From NCBI RefSeq assembly GCF_016918035.1, contig NZ_JAERWK010000026.1, forward strand, positions 1 to 64,000: DNA of 64,000 nucleotides. The letters run 5' to 3'. The translations under genes and the position numbers were made by a program. Below the pieces are notes generated by a model. That model was not told the DNA's origin and ran no database searches. It worked only from the letters and a program-made list of their open reading frames with translations. Positions within the stretch are counted from its first letter, which is position 1, and each line of letters begins with the position of its first letter. Below are positions 24,639-32,991 of the stretch, piece by piece. The DNA is from Nakamurella leprariae. GTDB lineage: Bacteria > Actinomycetota > Actinomycetes > Mycobacteriales > Nakamurellaceae.

Positions 24639-26731
24639 CGCTCGCCGCTGCGCAGCACGACGTGGGTCGTCGACGGCGCCCCCCACCACTGCCGCAGCCG
24701 CCGGCCGACCGGGCCCGCCGCCACCCGCTGCAGCAATGGCGAGCCCGGCCGTCCCGGCGCCGTGCCCGCGCTCCCGGACTCCGCGGAGGCGGCGGCCGCC
24801 CGGTCGGCGAACTCGGCCAGGGTGGGCGCGAGGGCCAGATCGGTGGTGCGCAACCGCACCCCGAGCCGGTCCGAGACCAGCGCCAGCATCTCCTCGGCGT
24901 CCAGCGAATCGCCGCCGAGCTCGGTGAAGTCGGCATCCCGCCCGACCACCGGGACATCCACCACCGCCGCCCAGATGTCGCCGATCATGGCCTCCCACGA
25001 GGTGCGGGCCGGCTCGACCGGACCGGCCGGCGCGGGCGCCGGCAGCGCCGAGCGGTCGATCTTGCCGCGTTCGTTGCGGGGCAGCTCGGGCAGCACCACG
25101 ATCGCCGACGGCACCATCCACTCCGGCAGCCGGTCGCGCACCAGCCGCCGCACCGCGCTCACCGACAGCGCCCGTTCCCGTGACTTGGGGGCCAGGTAGG
25201 CGACCAGCCGCGCCGGGCGCGCCGGCTGATCGGTGGTGTCGGCGGGATCGCCGGCGCCGTCCCCGGTCCCGGGGAGCGGCTCGCGGTGCCCGACCACCAC
25301 CGCCTCGGCCACGTCGGGGTGGGTGAGCAGCACGCCCTCGATCTCGGCCGGCTCCACCAGGTAGCCGCGGATCTTCAACGCGGAGTCCCGGCGGCCCAGC
25401 AGGTGCAGCGTGCCGTCCGGGTCGAAGCGACCGAGATCGCCCATGGTGTACCGGGTCCGGCCGTCCGGGCCGGGGAAGAACCGTTCCGCGGTCTGGGCGG
25501 TCAGCGCTCCGTCGGCGCCCAGGTAGCCGTCACCGAGATACGCCGATGTGACGGTGATCTCGCCGATCTGACCGGCCGGCACCTCGGCGCCGGTGCCGTC
25601 CAGCAGCCGGACCTCCTTGTTGGTCGCCGGTCGGCCCACCGGCACGATGCGGTCCGGGATCGGGTCGGTCGGGCCGAGGCGGTGGAACGCCAGGTGGCCG
25701 GTCTCGGACGACCCCGACCAGGACGAGTAGTGCGCGTCCGGATCGAGATGCTCCCGCAGCAGGTGGATGTCGCGGCCGTGCACCGCCTCGCCGCAGGTCG
25801 TCACCAGCCGTACCCCGGGTAGCCCGCCGCCCGGCGGCAGCACCGCGAGCAGGCTGCGCAGCAGGGACGGGGTGGTGTGCACGGTGGTGACGCGGGCGTC
25901 CGTCAGGAAGGTCGGCAGGTCCCGCATGCCGGCCAGTCGCGGATCGGCCGCGCACACCGTCGCCCCGTTCAGCAGACCCATGAACAACACGGTCAGACCG
26001 GCGGCGAACGCGGCCGGCAGCACCAGGGCGGTCCGGTCACCCGGCCCCAGGTCGAGCGCGTCGGCCGCGCCCAGTGCCTCGTTGAGCAGCCAGCCGTCGG
26101 AGTAGCTGACCGCCTTGGGCACTCCGCTCGAGCCGGAGGTGAACACGATGCAGCGGCGGCCGTCCGGGACCGCCGGCCGATCGGCCACGGCCGGCGCGGT
26201 GAGCAGCTCGGTCACGTCGAGGTGGCCGATGCCCAGGTCGCGGGTCAGGTCGGCGCCGGTGTCGCGGAACCGCTCGTCGGTGCACAGCGCCACGGCCCGG
26301 GCGTGCCGCAGCACGGTGACCAGGCGGTCCGGCGGCAGCAACGGGTCGGCGAGCACCAGCGGGCGGCCGGTGGCCAGCACGGACAGGGCCACGGTGAGAC
26401 TGTCGGTCGCCTGTTCGGCCAGTACGGCGACGGGTCGGTCCAGGGAGGTGCCGGTCCCGGTCGCCGTGGTCAGGGCGGCGGCCACCGCGTCCATCCGTTC
26501 GGCCAGCTCGGCGAACGTCACCGACCGCCCGTTCGAGGCCAGCGCCTCGGTGTCACCCTGCCGGTCGGCCAGGTGCCGCAGCCGGGCCACCACCGTCGGG
26601 CGCGACGCCGCCGGGTCGGGCACGGCCGGCAGCAGCAGCGGCGCGGGGCCGTCGGAGGTCACGGTCACTGGAGGTCGACCAGCCGCGCCGGCGATCGGCA
26701 GCCCGGCGATCGGCAGCGGGGGGTGGCTCAC
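24635..26731 (-). CDS. adenylation-aryl carrier protein, FadD22-like
   Basis: This 698-residue protein has an adenylation domain (about residues 45-560) with core motifs FTSGSSGVPKAV, YSSWSGSSETG, YTMGDLGRFDPDG and the catalytic-lysine motif NERGKIDR. A carrier domain follows, with the phosphopantetheine serine in GGDSLDAEEM (Ser609). There is no condensation or thioesterase domain. Length, layout and coupling to a chorismate-lyase-like gene match FadD22, which activates p-hydroxybenzoate and loads it on its own carrier domain. No polyketide synthase lies in the window, so the acceptor is unknown; a surface glycan or siderophore are options. Its start lies 300 bp from an iron box in the divergent promoter. 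Confidence 0.75.
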   Translation of the reverse strand: MSHPPLPIAGLPIAGAAGRPPVTVTSDGPAPLLLPAVPDPAASRPTVVARLRHLADRQGDTEALASNGRSVTFAELAERMDAVAAALTTATGTGTSLDRPVAVLAEQATDSLTVALSVLATGRPLVLADPLLPPDRLVTVLRHARAVALCTDERFRDTGADLTRDLGIGHLDVTELLTAPAVADRPAVPDGRRCIVFTSGSSGVPKAVSYSDGWLLNEALGAADALDLGPGDRTALVLPAAFAAGLTVLFMGLLNGATVCAADPRLAGMRDLPTFLTDARVTTVHTTPSLLRSLLAVLPPGGGLPGVRLVTTCGEAVHGRDIHLLREHLDPDAHYSSWSGSSETGHLAFHRLGPTDPIPDRIVPVGRPATNKEVRLLDGTGAEVPAGQIGEITVTSAYLGDGYLGADGALTAQTAERFFPGPDGRTRYTMGDLGRFDPDGTLHLLGRRDSALKIRGYLVEPAEIEGVLLTHPDVAEAVVVGHREPLPGTGDGAGDPADTTDQPARPARLVAYLAPKSRERALSVSAVRRLVRDRLPEWMVPSAIVVLPELPRNERGKIDRSALPAPAPAGPVEPARTSWEAMIGDIWAAVVDVPVVGRDADFTELGGDSLDAEEMLALVSDRLGVRLRTTDLALAPTLAEFADRAAAASAESGSAGTAPGRPGSPLLQRVAAGPVGRRLRQWWGAPSTTHVVLRSGER

Positions 26732-27085
26732 GGATCAGCCCTTCCGGCAGTTCTGTCGTCGGCGTCCGGGACAGCACCGATCGGACGACGCGGTTCGGAC
26801 AGCAGGGCCGGACGACGGGTCGGACGACCGGCCTGGACGGTCGGCGCGCCGGTACGTCGGTGGACCCGGAGGTCAGCCTAAGGGCTCTGGGTGACCGTTC
26901 ACCGATCAGCAGTGTCCGGTTCACCCGACCGGGCCGTCCCGAACGGGCGTGCGTCAGCAGGGTTCCGGGAGACGCTCACCCGACCGCTGGAGCAGATCCA
27001 CCGTCCGGGTCGCCCCGGCGGAGGTACCGGACTTAGGTAGGGATAGCCTAACCTTCGCTTGGAATCGTCCGAGGAGAGGAAGAGG
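26732..27085. other. 354-bp divergent promoter region
   Basis: The region separates the leftward adenylation gene from the rightward WxL-like gene. It contains no gene. An iron box lies 35 bp before the rightward start; nothing else was recognised. Confidence 0.6.
27033..27051. promoter_or_regulatory. IdeR/DtxR-type iron box 1
   Basis: TTAGGTAGGGATAGCCTAA has perfect outer TTAGG/CCTAA half-sites and matches 15 of 19 positions of the IdeR consensus. It lies 35-53 bp upstream of the first WxL-like gene, overlapping its likely promoter. Iron-loaded IdeR would repress transcription there, so the locus should be induced by iron starvation. Confidence 0.75.
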
Positions 27086-29248
27086 ATGGCGCACCCTGGC
27101 GTCGCACAGCGGCGACGATCGAGATGGGCGGTGAGCGGCGCAGCCGCCAGCGCTCTGGCAGTGGTCCTGGGTCTGGTGGTCGCGCCGGCGACCGCGAACG
27201 CCCAGACCTACACCGGGACGACCGACCCGACCGTGACGTTCACGGTCGAGGACGAGCTGGAGGTCGGCGAGCCCATCACCGTCTCCGGCACCGGTTGGAC
27301 CGACCGGGCCGGCACCGCCGGTTCGGTGATCGCGGTCAAGCTCAACGACGGCGGCGTCTCCACCACCGGCACCGTGACCAACCCGGCCACCGGTGTGGTC
27401 GCCCCGGACAAGACCGTCTGGAGCATCATCCAGGCCGCCCCCGACGGGTCGTTCTCCGTCGAGCTGCCCTACCCGACCAGCTCGAACGCCACCTTCACCG
27501 GGACCGCCTGGGCGGCCGGGGACAGCGTCGCGATCCGCATGCTCACCGGGTCCCTGCTGACCGGAGACAAGGTCCGCTCCGAGGTGGCGAACTCCACCCT
27601 GGTCTCGGCCGGCACCGAGCCCACGGAGCCGACCGAGCCCACGGAGCCGACCGAGCCCACCGAGCCGACCGAGCCGGGTACCCCGGCCGGCTGGACCTTC
27701 GACGTCGAGGACCCGTTCACCGTCGGCGAGGGCGTCTACCAGGCCGCCTACTCGGAGCGCAACAACTCCATCTGGATCACCCGGTCCGTCGGCACGCCGC
27801 CGATCCTGGATTCGGAGTTGATCGAGATCGATGCGGACACCCACGAGGTGCTGCAGGAGATCACCCCGCCGGCCGCCTACGACGGCGCCGGGCTGGAGGC
27901 CGTCTACGGCATCGCCGTGGACGACGAGCACAACACCGTCTGGGTCAGCACCACGCGGCAGAACGGTGTCGACGTCTACTCGCAGGAGACCGGCGAGCGG
28001 CTGGCCACCTTCCCGAACACGATCAACCACTCCCGCGAGATCGTGGTCGACCCGATCGGCGACGCCGTCTACGTCAGCGCCGTGTACGGCAACGAGGTCG
28101 TCAAGTTCAGCTCCGACCCGGCGCAGGACTTCGGGCTGCTCGACCGCATCGCGGTCCCGGGCCAGCCGATGGGCCTGGACATCGACGTCGAGGGTCGCAA
28201 GATGTACACCTCCACGTTGACCGGCGGCGAGCTGGTCATCTTCGACCTGGCCGCCGGCGCCTCCACCCGGCACGACCTGCCGGGTGCGGTGCGCTCCTCG
28301 AACGTCGCCGTGTACCCGGCGCTGAACCGGGTGTACGCGGCCAACCAGGACTCGGCCGACGTGACCGTCCTGGACGCCACGACCGGCGAGTTCATCACCT
28401 CGATCCCGACCGGCAACGGGTCCCTCGCCCTCGAGGTCGACGAGGTCACCGGCCTGCTGTTCGTGGCCAACTTCTTCGACGCCTCGATCTCGGTCATCGA
28501 CACCGCGACCAACACCACGGTCGAGAAGCTGCCGCTCGAGGAGTACAGCCCGAACTACGTGCTGGGCGTCAAGGGTTCGATCTACGTGCTGGAGAAGTTC
28601 GGCGCCGACGGGCAGGACCCGATCACCAAGATCACCCCGGTGGCGGTCACCGAGCCGACGGAGCCGACCGAGCCGACGGAGCCGACCGAGCCGACCGAGC
28701 CGACGGAGCCGACCGAGCCGACGGAGCCGACCGAGCCGGGCACTCCGTCCGCCTCCGGCGCGATCACCATCTCGGCGGTCGTCGAGGCCGGTCAGACCGA
28801 CGGCCCGCTGACCCTGACCGCGGCCGACTCGGCCGTGACGCTGTCCCGCAGCGGTGACCTGGACGACCGGCTCAGCTACACCGGTCTGCTGCCGATCATC
28901 AAGGTGACCGACGCCCGCAACGACGCCACGGCCGCCGGTGGCGGCTGGGCCGTGTCGGCGCAGGCCTCGGCCTTCTCGGCCGGCGCCAGCACCGTCTCCG
29001 CCGCTCACCTGGGCTGGACCCCGGAGATCGTCACCCCGAAGAGTGGCGTGACCGCCGGTCAGGCCGTCGCCGGTGAACTGGACGGCGGTGCGGGTCTGGC
29101 CGCGCCGGCCGCGCTGGCCACCGCCGACGCCGCCGGACGCTCCGGCGACACCCAGCTGGGCGCCCAGCTCGCCTGGGACGTGCCGGTCGACACCGCCGCG
29201 GGTGAGTACTCCTCCACCCTGACGGTCTCGCTGTTCCCGACCGACTGA
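27086..29248 (+). CDS. secreted WxL-like surface protein with beta-propeller insert
   Basis: This 720-residue exported protein has a signal peptide (cleavage near ATANA), then an Ig-like domain (residues ~40-170, VGEPITVSGTGWTDRAG). A run of seven TEP tripeptides follows, then a YncE/YVTN-like beta-propeller (~residues 200-515, repeated AVYPALNRVYAANQDSADV-type blades). Ten more TEP repeats lead to a C-terminal domain resembling WxL wall-binding domains (TDARNDATAAGGGWAVSAQA, LGWTPEIVTP, EYSSTLTVSLFPTD). WxL domains attach non-covalently to peptidoglycan in Firmicutes. The DUF916 partner downstream and the iron box upstream suggest an iron-acquisition surface complex. The ATG at 27086 follows a strong GAGGAGAGGAAGAGG ribosome site. 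Confidence 0.75.
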   Translation: MAHPGVAQRRRSRWAVSGAAASALAVVLGLVVAPATANAQTYTGTTDPTVTFTVEDELEVGEPITVSGTGWTDRAGTAGSVIAVKLNDGGVSTTGTVTNPATGVVAPDKTVWSIIQAAPDGSFSVELPYPTSSNATFTGTAWAAGDSVAIRMLTGSLLTGDKVRSEVANSTLVSAGTEPTEPTEPTEPTEPTEPTEPGTPAGWTFDVEDPFTVGEGVYQAAYSERNNSIWITRSVGTPPILDSELIEIDADTHEVLQEITPPAAYDGAGLEAVYGIAVDDEHNTVWVSTTRQNGVDVYSQETGERLATFPNTINHSREIVVDPIGDAVYVSAVYGNEVVKFSSDPAQDFGLLDRIAVPGQPMGLDIDVEGRKMYTSTLTGGELVIFDLAAGASTRHDLPGAVRSSNVAVYPALNRVYAANQDSADVTVLDATTGEFITSIPTGNGSLALEVDEVTGLLFVANFFDASISVIDTATNTTVEKLPLEEYSPNYVLGVKGSIYVLEKFGADGQDPITKITPVAVTEPTEPTEPTEPTEPTEPTEPTEPTEPTEPGTPSASGAITISAVVEAGQTDGPLTLTAADSAVTLSRSGDLDDRLSYTGLLPIIKVTDARNDATAAGGGWAVSAQASAFSAGASTVSAAHLGWTPEIVTPKSGVTAGQAVAGELDGGAGLAAPAALATADAAGRSGDTQLGAQLAWDVPVDTAAGEYSSTLTVSLFPTD
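27614..27676 (+). repeat. 7x Thr-Glu-Pro coding repeat
   Basis: Seven 9-bp units encode TEP, a stiff linker between the Ig-like domain and the beta-propeller. Units alternate between ACCGAGCCC/G and ACGGAGCCG codon forms. Confidence 0.9.
28649..28738 (+). repeat. 10x Thr-Glu-Pro coding repeat
   Basis: Ten 9-bp TEP units link the beta-propeller to the WxL-like domain. Near-identical units make copy-number change by slippage likely. Confidence 0.9.
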
Positions 29249-29269
29249 TCCGTTCCACCATCCCCCTGA

Positions 29270-29306
29270 CCGTCCCGGGCCCGCGCACGTCGCGGGCCCG
29301 GGACGG
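29270..29306 (+). terminator. hairpin between the two WxL-like genes
   Basis: A perfect 16-bp stem (29270-29285 with 29291-29306) with a 5-base loop lies between the two WxL-like genes, 21 bases after the first stop codon. It is likely a partial terminator or an mRNA-processing/stability element that sets unequal expression within the operon. Confidence 0.65.
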
Positions 29307-29325
29307 CCGCACGAGAGGACCGACC

Positions 29326-30465
29326 ATGGCAGCAACTGCCGTCGCCCCGCGGCGACGATCCCGGTGGGTGACCGGGATGGCCGCCGCCGCGGCCGTCACG
29401 ACGGTGTTCGGGTTCCTGACGGCGCCGGTGGCCACCGCCGCCACCGTCCCGGGCACCAGCGACCCCGCCGTCACCATCACCATCGACGACGAGGTGACGG
29501 TCGGTGAGCCGATCACCGTGTCCGGCACCGGCTGGACCACCCAGGCCGGGGACGCCGGCTCCGTCATCGCGTTCAAGCTCGATGACGGCGGCATCTCCAC
29601 CACCGGCACCGTGACCCACCCGGTCACCGGCGCAGCCCAGGGCAACAAGACGATCTGGGCCATCGCGGCGGCGGCCCCGGACGGCTCGTTCTCCATCGAC
29701 CTGCCGTTCCCGACCTCGGCGAACGCGACGTTCACCGGCACCCCGTGGGACGTCGGGTCGCCCGTCTCGGTGCGCATGCTCACCGGCAGCCTCACCGCCG
29801 GGGACGTGATGCGCACCGAGCTGGTCACCTCCACCGTCGTCCCGGCCGGCACGCCGACGGAGCCGACCGAGCCGACCGAGCCGACCGAGCCGACGGAGCC
29901 GACCGAGCCGACGGAGCCGACGGAGCCGACCGAGCCGACCCAGCCGGGTGAGCCCGCCGGCAGCACGGCCATCACCATCTCCGCGGTGGTCGAGGAGTCC
30001 ACCGGTCCCGTCGACGGGCCCCTCAGCCTGACCGTCGATCAGGGCGCCGCGGTGCAGCTGACCGCGGACGGCCAGCAGGGCGACCGCCTGGCCTTCTCCG
30101 GCCTGCTGCCGGCCGTCGAGGTCAACGACGCCCGGTCCGAGGAGACCGCCGCCGGGGGCGGCTGGGCCGTCTCGGCCCAGGCCGGTGCCTTCGCGGCCGG
30201 CGAGGCCTCGGTCGGGGCCGATCACCTGGCCTGGACCCCCGAGGTCCTCACCCCGCGCGCCGGCGTCACCGCCGGTGCCGCGGTCGCCGGGGCCCTCGAC
30301 GGTGGCGCCGGCCTGGCCCAGCCGGCGTGCCTGGCCAAGGCCGACAGCAGTGGCCGGGCCGGTCTGACCCAGCTGGGCGCCCAGCTCGCCTGGGACGTGC
30401 CGGTCGACACCGCAGCGGGTGAGTACACCTCGACCCTGACGGTGTCGCTCTTCCCGACCGACTGA
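29326..30465 (+). CDS. secreted WxL-like surface protein, short paralogue
   Basis: This 379-residue exported protein has the same plan as the preceding one without the beta-propeller: a signal peptide (cleavage near VATAA), an Ig-like domain (VGEPITVSGTGWTTQAG), nine TEP repeats, and a WxL-like C-terminal domain (NDARSEETAAGGGWAVSAQA, LAWTPEVLTP, EYTSTLTVSLFPTD). Near-identical segments show a recent duplication. A single cysteine (PACLAKAD) in the C-terminal domain is absent from the longer protein. It probably shares the wall or the DUF916 partner with the longer protein. The ATG follows a GAGAGGACCGACC ribosome site. Confidence 0.75.
   Translation: MAATAVAPRRRSRWVTGMAAAAAVTTVFGFLTAPVATAATVPGTSDPAVTITIDDEVTVGEPITVSGTGWTTQAGDAGSVIAFKLDDGGISTTGTVTHPVTGAAQGNKTIWAIAAAAPDGSFSIDLPFPTSANATFTGTPWDVGSPVSVRMLTGSLTAGDVMRTELVTSTVVPAGTPTEPTEPTEPTEPTEPTEPTEPTEPTEPTQPGEPAGSTAITISAVVEESTGPVDGPLSLTVDQGAAVQLTADGQQGDRLAFSGLLPAVEVNDARSEETAAGGGWAVSAQAGAFAAGEASVGADHLAWTPEVLTPRAGVTAGAAVAGALDGGAGLAQPACLAKADSSGRAGLTQLGAQLAWDVPVDTAAGEYTSTLTVSLFPTD
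29857..29937 (+). repeat. 9x Thr-Glu-Pro coding repeat
   Basis: Nine 9-bp TEP units, then a TQP variant, form the linker of the short WxL-like protein. Confidence 0.9.
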
Positions 30466-30607
30466 TCCCGGTCACCGGCTCGTCCGCGACTCCGACCGGG
30501 GTCGCAGGCGTGCCACAGTGCAGTCGAGCGTTCCCGGGGGTGGGCGTCGCCGTGTGCGATGCCCGCCCCCGGTGCGTGTTCCGGAGCCGACGTGAGGATT
30601 CCCCGCA

Positions 30608-31903
30608 GTGACCGCAGCACTCCCGTCCGTGAAGTCCTCCGCGTCGGTGACCGATGTTGGGCCGGGCGCCGGCGTCCGCCGCGCGTGGCCGGCGCGTCTG
30701 CTGGCCGTGCTGGCGTTGGTCCTGTCCGTGGCGCTCGTCGGGGGCGGCACGGCCGGAGCCGAGCCGTCCGGATCGAGCAGTGCGCCGAGTGACGGCACGA
30801 CCGTCGAGCTGAGCCCGGGCAGCACCAGCCCGTACGACGGCCAGGACGAGCCGCCGGCCGACCAGCGGGTGACCTGGGCGGTGGAACCGTCCACCGCCGA
30901 CGGGCCGGACGGCCGGGTGTCGTTCCGGTACGAGCTGGACGGCGGAGCCGTGGTCGACGACTTCGTGACGGTCAGCAACTACGGGCAGAGCGACGTCACG
31001 TTCCGGCTGTACGCCAGCGACGGCATCACCACCGAGGAGGGTGTGTTCGACCTCCGGCCCGGGGCCGAGACGCCCACCGATTCGGGCAGCTGGATCCAGC
31101 TCGCCCAGAACGAGATCACCGTGCCGGCCCGGTCCCGCGCCACGGTGCCGTTCCGCATCACCGTGCCCGCCACCGCCACCCCGGGCGACCACCCGGCCGG
31201 CGTCGTGGCCTCGTTGTCCGGTGCGGGCGCCGACGGGTCGGTGAACGTCGAGCAGCGGGTCGGCGCGCGGGTGCACCTGCGGGTGGCCGGTGAGCTGACG
31301 CCGCGGCTCGAGGTGCAGGACCTCGCCGCGGACTACCGGGGCGGCTGGACGCTCGGCGCCGGTGGAACCTCGACCGTGGGCTTCGACGTGGTCAACACCG
31401 GCAACGTCCGGCTGTCCGGCACCGCGACGCTCACCGTGGAGGCGCCGTTCGGGGTGTGGGACCGGACCGTCGAACTGGGTCAGGTGCCGGAGATCCTGCC
31501 CGGCAACCGGGTGCACCTGACCGCCACCGTCGACGGCGTGCCGCCGCTGCTGGTGCTGAGCCACCGGGTGAGCCTGACCGTGGCTGCGGTGGCGAGCGAC
31601 GACGTCGGCGCCCTTCCCGGTGCCACCGAGGCGACGGCGCGGTCGGCGGCCATGCCGTGGCTCTGGATCGTCATCCTGATCATTGCGGTCGCCGTGGTCA
31701 CCATCCTGGTGCAGCGGCGCAGCCGCAACCGGCGGGTGCTGGCCGAGGCGGTGGCCAAGGCCCGGGCCGAGGGCCGGGAGGAGGCCCGTCAGGCCGAGGC
31801 CGTCGGCGAGGAGGTCGGGGCCGTCGGCGAGGAGGTCGGGGGCGGTGGCGGCACGACCGCCGACGAACCCGGTCCGCGGCGCCGCGGCGGCGACCACCGC
31901 TGA
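30608..31903 (+). CDS. DUF916 (WxL-interacting) membrane-anchored protein
   Basis: This 431-residue protein has a signal peptide, then a DUF916-type region beginning VTWAVEPSTADGPDGRVSFRY and continuing through DDFVTVSNYGQSDVTFRLYA and ATPGDHPAGVVASLSG. This is the domain that binds peptidoglycan and WxL proteins in enterococci and lactobacilli. A second beta domain with VVNTGNVRLSGTATLTV follows. The C-terminus is one membrane helix (PWLWIVILIIAVAVVTILVQ) and a charged cytoplasmic tail with AVGEEVG repeats. Its place directly after two WxL-like genes is the classic WxL-cluster arrangement, here in an actinobacterium. Confidence 0.8.
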   Translation: MTAALPSVKSSASVTDVGPGAGVRRAWPARLLAVLALVLSVALVGGGTAGAEPSGSSSAPSDGTTVELSPGSTSPYDGQDEPPADQRVTWAVEPSTADGPDGRVSFRYELDGGAVVDDFVTVSNYGQSDVTFRLYASDGITTEEGVFDLRPGAETPTDSGSWIQLAQNEITVPARSRATVPFRITVPATATPGDHPAGVVASLSGAGADGSVNVEQRVGARVHLRVAGELTPRLEVQDLAADYRGGWTLGAGGTSTVGFDVVNTGNVRLSGTATLTVEAPFGVWDRTVELGQVPEILPGNRVHLTATVDGVPPLLVLSHRVSLTVAAVASDDVGALPGATEATARSAAMPWLWIVILIIAVAVVTILVQRRSRNRRVLAEAVAKARAEGREEARQAEAVGEEVGAVGEEVGGGGGTTADEPGPRRRGGDHR

Positions 31904-31950
31904 GCGCCCCGGGTGGCAACGCTCACGCCCGATGGATGATCGCGTCAAAC

Positions 31951-31969
31951 GAAGGTTATGCTGACCTCA
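31951..31969. promoter_or_regulatory. IdeR/DtxR-type iron box 2
   Basis: GAAGGTTATGCTGACCTCA matches 14 of 19 positions of the IdeR consensus, with the AGGTTA and TGACCT half-sites well kept. It lies 50 bp upstream of the LAxTG-protein gene at 32020, and so defines a second iron-responsive unit that probably includes the binding protein at 32992. Confidence 0.7.
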
Positions 31970-32019
31970 CTTCGGCTCGACCAGGATGTCGGTCGGCCGC
32001 AGCGTCCGAGAGGAAGACC

Positions 32020-32946
32020 ATGCGCCTGGCCAGTTCTCACAGCGCCACCCCGAGCGTGCTGACCCGCTGGGGCGTCGGGACCGTCGCCGTCGGCGGCGCG
32101 GTCCTGGTCGGCATGTTCGGCTGGCAGACGGCGAACGCCGCCGGTATCGGCGCCTCGGACGTGCAGGTGCTCGCCGTCGCCGCGGCGCCGGTCCCGGCAG
32201 CCGCTCCTCAGCCCGCGGTCGGGCAGGTCGTCATCAAGCGACTGCCTCCGGGCGGCGCCAGCAACAACACCGAGGGCACCACCTCGTCGGTCAGCCCGGG
32301 CTCGGTCGCCGTCGGCGGCACCCTGTCCTTCTCGGTCACCGGCTACCCGGCCGGCGAGACGGCCTACGTGAAGATCGACGACGGGCAGTACACCGGCGAC
32401 GCGGTCATCCAGGGCGCCGACGTGGTCGCAGCCGTCCCGATCGGTGCCGACGGCGTGGCCTCCGGGTCGCTGACCATCCCCGCCGACCTGGCCCCGGGCG
32501 AGCACTGGCTGCGCGTGCTGGCCTCGACCCGGCCGGCCACCGGCTCCGGGGTGCTCGGCTTCACCCACGCCACCGACACCTTCACCGTGACCGCCGCGGC
32601 CGCGCCGACGACCTCGTCCAGCGTCGCGCCGACGACCTCGTCCAGTGTCGCGCCGGCGCCGAGCCAGTCGAGCTCGTCCTCCTCGAGTCGCCCGTCGGGC
32701 AGCTCGTCGAGCGCCGCCCCGTCCGCGTCGTCGGTGACGACCGCGCCGCTGAGCCCCGGCAGCCGCACCACCACGACGAGCGCGCCGGCCGCCTCGGGTG
32801 GATCCTCGGGCACCCCGACGAGCGGGCAGCAGCTCGCGTCGACCGGTCCGACCGAGGACGCCGCGCTGGCCATCGGCGGCGGCCTGCTGCTGGCCGGCCT
32901 CGGCCTGACCATCGCCGGTCAGCGTCGCCGGTCCAGCGCGTCCTGA
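32020..32946 (+). CDS. LAxTG-anchored surface protein of the iron-box locus
   Basis: This 308-residue protein has a signal peptide (cleavage near ANAAG), one Ig-like beta domain (residues ~80-200; LSFSVTGYPAGETAYVKIDD), and a long Ser/Thr/Pro stalk with a duplicated PTTSSSVA unit. It ends in a sortase signal: LASTG, the helix AALAIGGGLLLAGLGLTIAG, then basic residues. The LAxTG form is the usual target of class E sortases in high-GC actinobacteria. An iron box directly upstream and the iron-type binding lipoprotein directly downstream suggest it passes an iron source across the wall; no heme-binding motif was recognised. The ATG follows GAGAGGAAGACC. Confidence 0.75.
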   Translation: MRLASSHSATPSVLTRWGVGTVAVGGAVLVGMFGWQTANAAGIGASDVQVLAVAAAPVPAAAPQPAVGQVVIKRLPPGGASNNTEGTTSSVSPGSVAVGGTLSFSVTGYPAGETAYVKIDDGQYTGDAVIQGADVVAAVPIGADGVASGSLTIPADLAPGEHWLRVLASTRPATGSGVLGFTHATDTFTVTAAAAPTTSSSVAPTTSSSVAPAPSQSSSSSSSRPSGSSSSAAPSASSVTTAPLSPGSRTTTTSAPAASGGSSGTPTSGQQLASTGPTEDAALAIGGGLLLAGLGLTIAGQRRRSSAS

Positions 32947-32991
32947 CGCGTTCACCCGCCCTGGTCCCGATGTCGTGAGGTCCTGCTGATC

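Noticed and set aside
27614-29937. CRISPR-like regular repeats in the TEP regions
   Set aside because: They are in-frame 9-bp coding repeats with no unique spacers, encoding Thr-Glu-Pro linkers.
27086-30465. HtaA or NEAT heme-binding domains in the iron-box surface proteins
   Set aside because: Neither the tyrosine/histidine patterns of HtaA nor NEAT motifs were recognised; only Ig-like, propeller and WxL-like patterns are visible.
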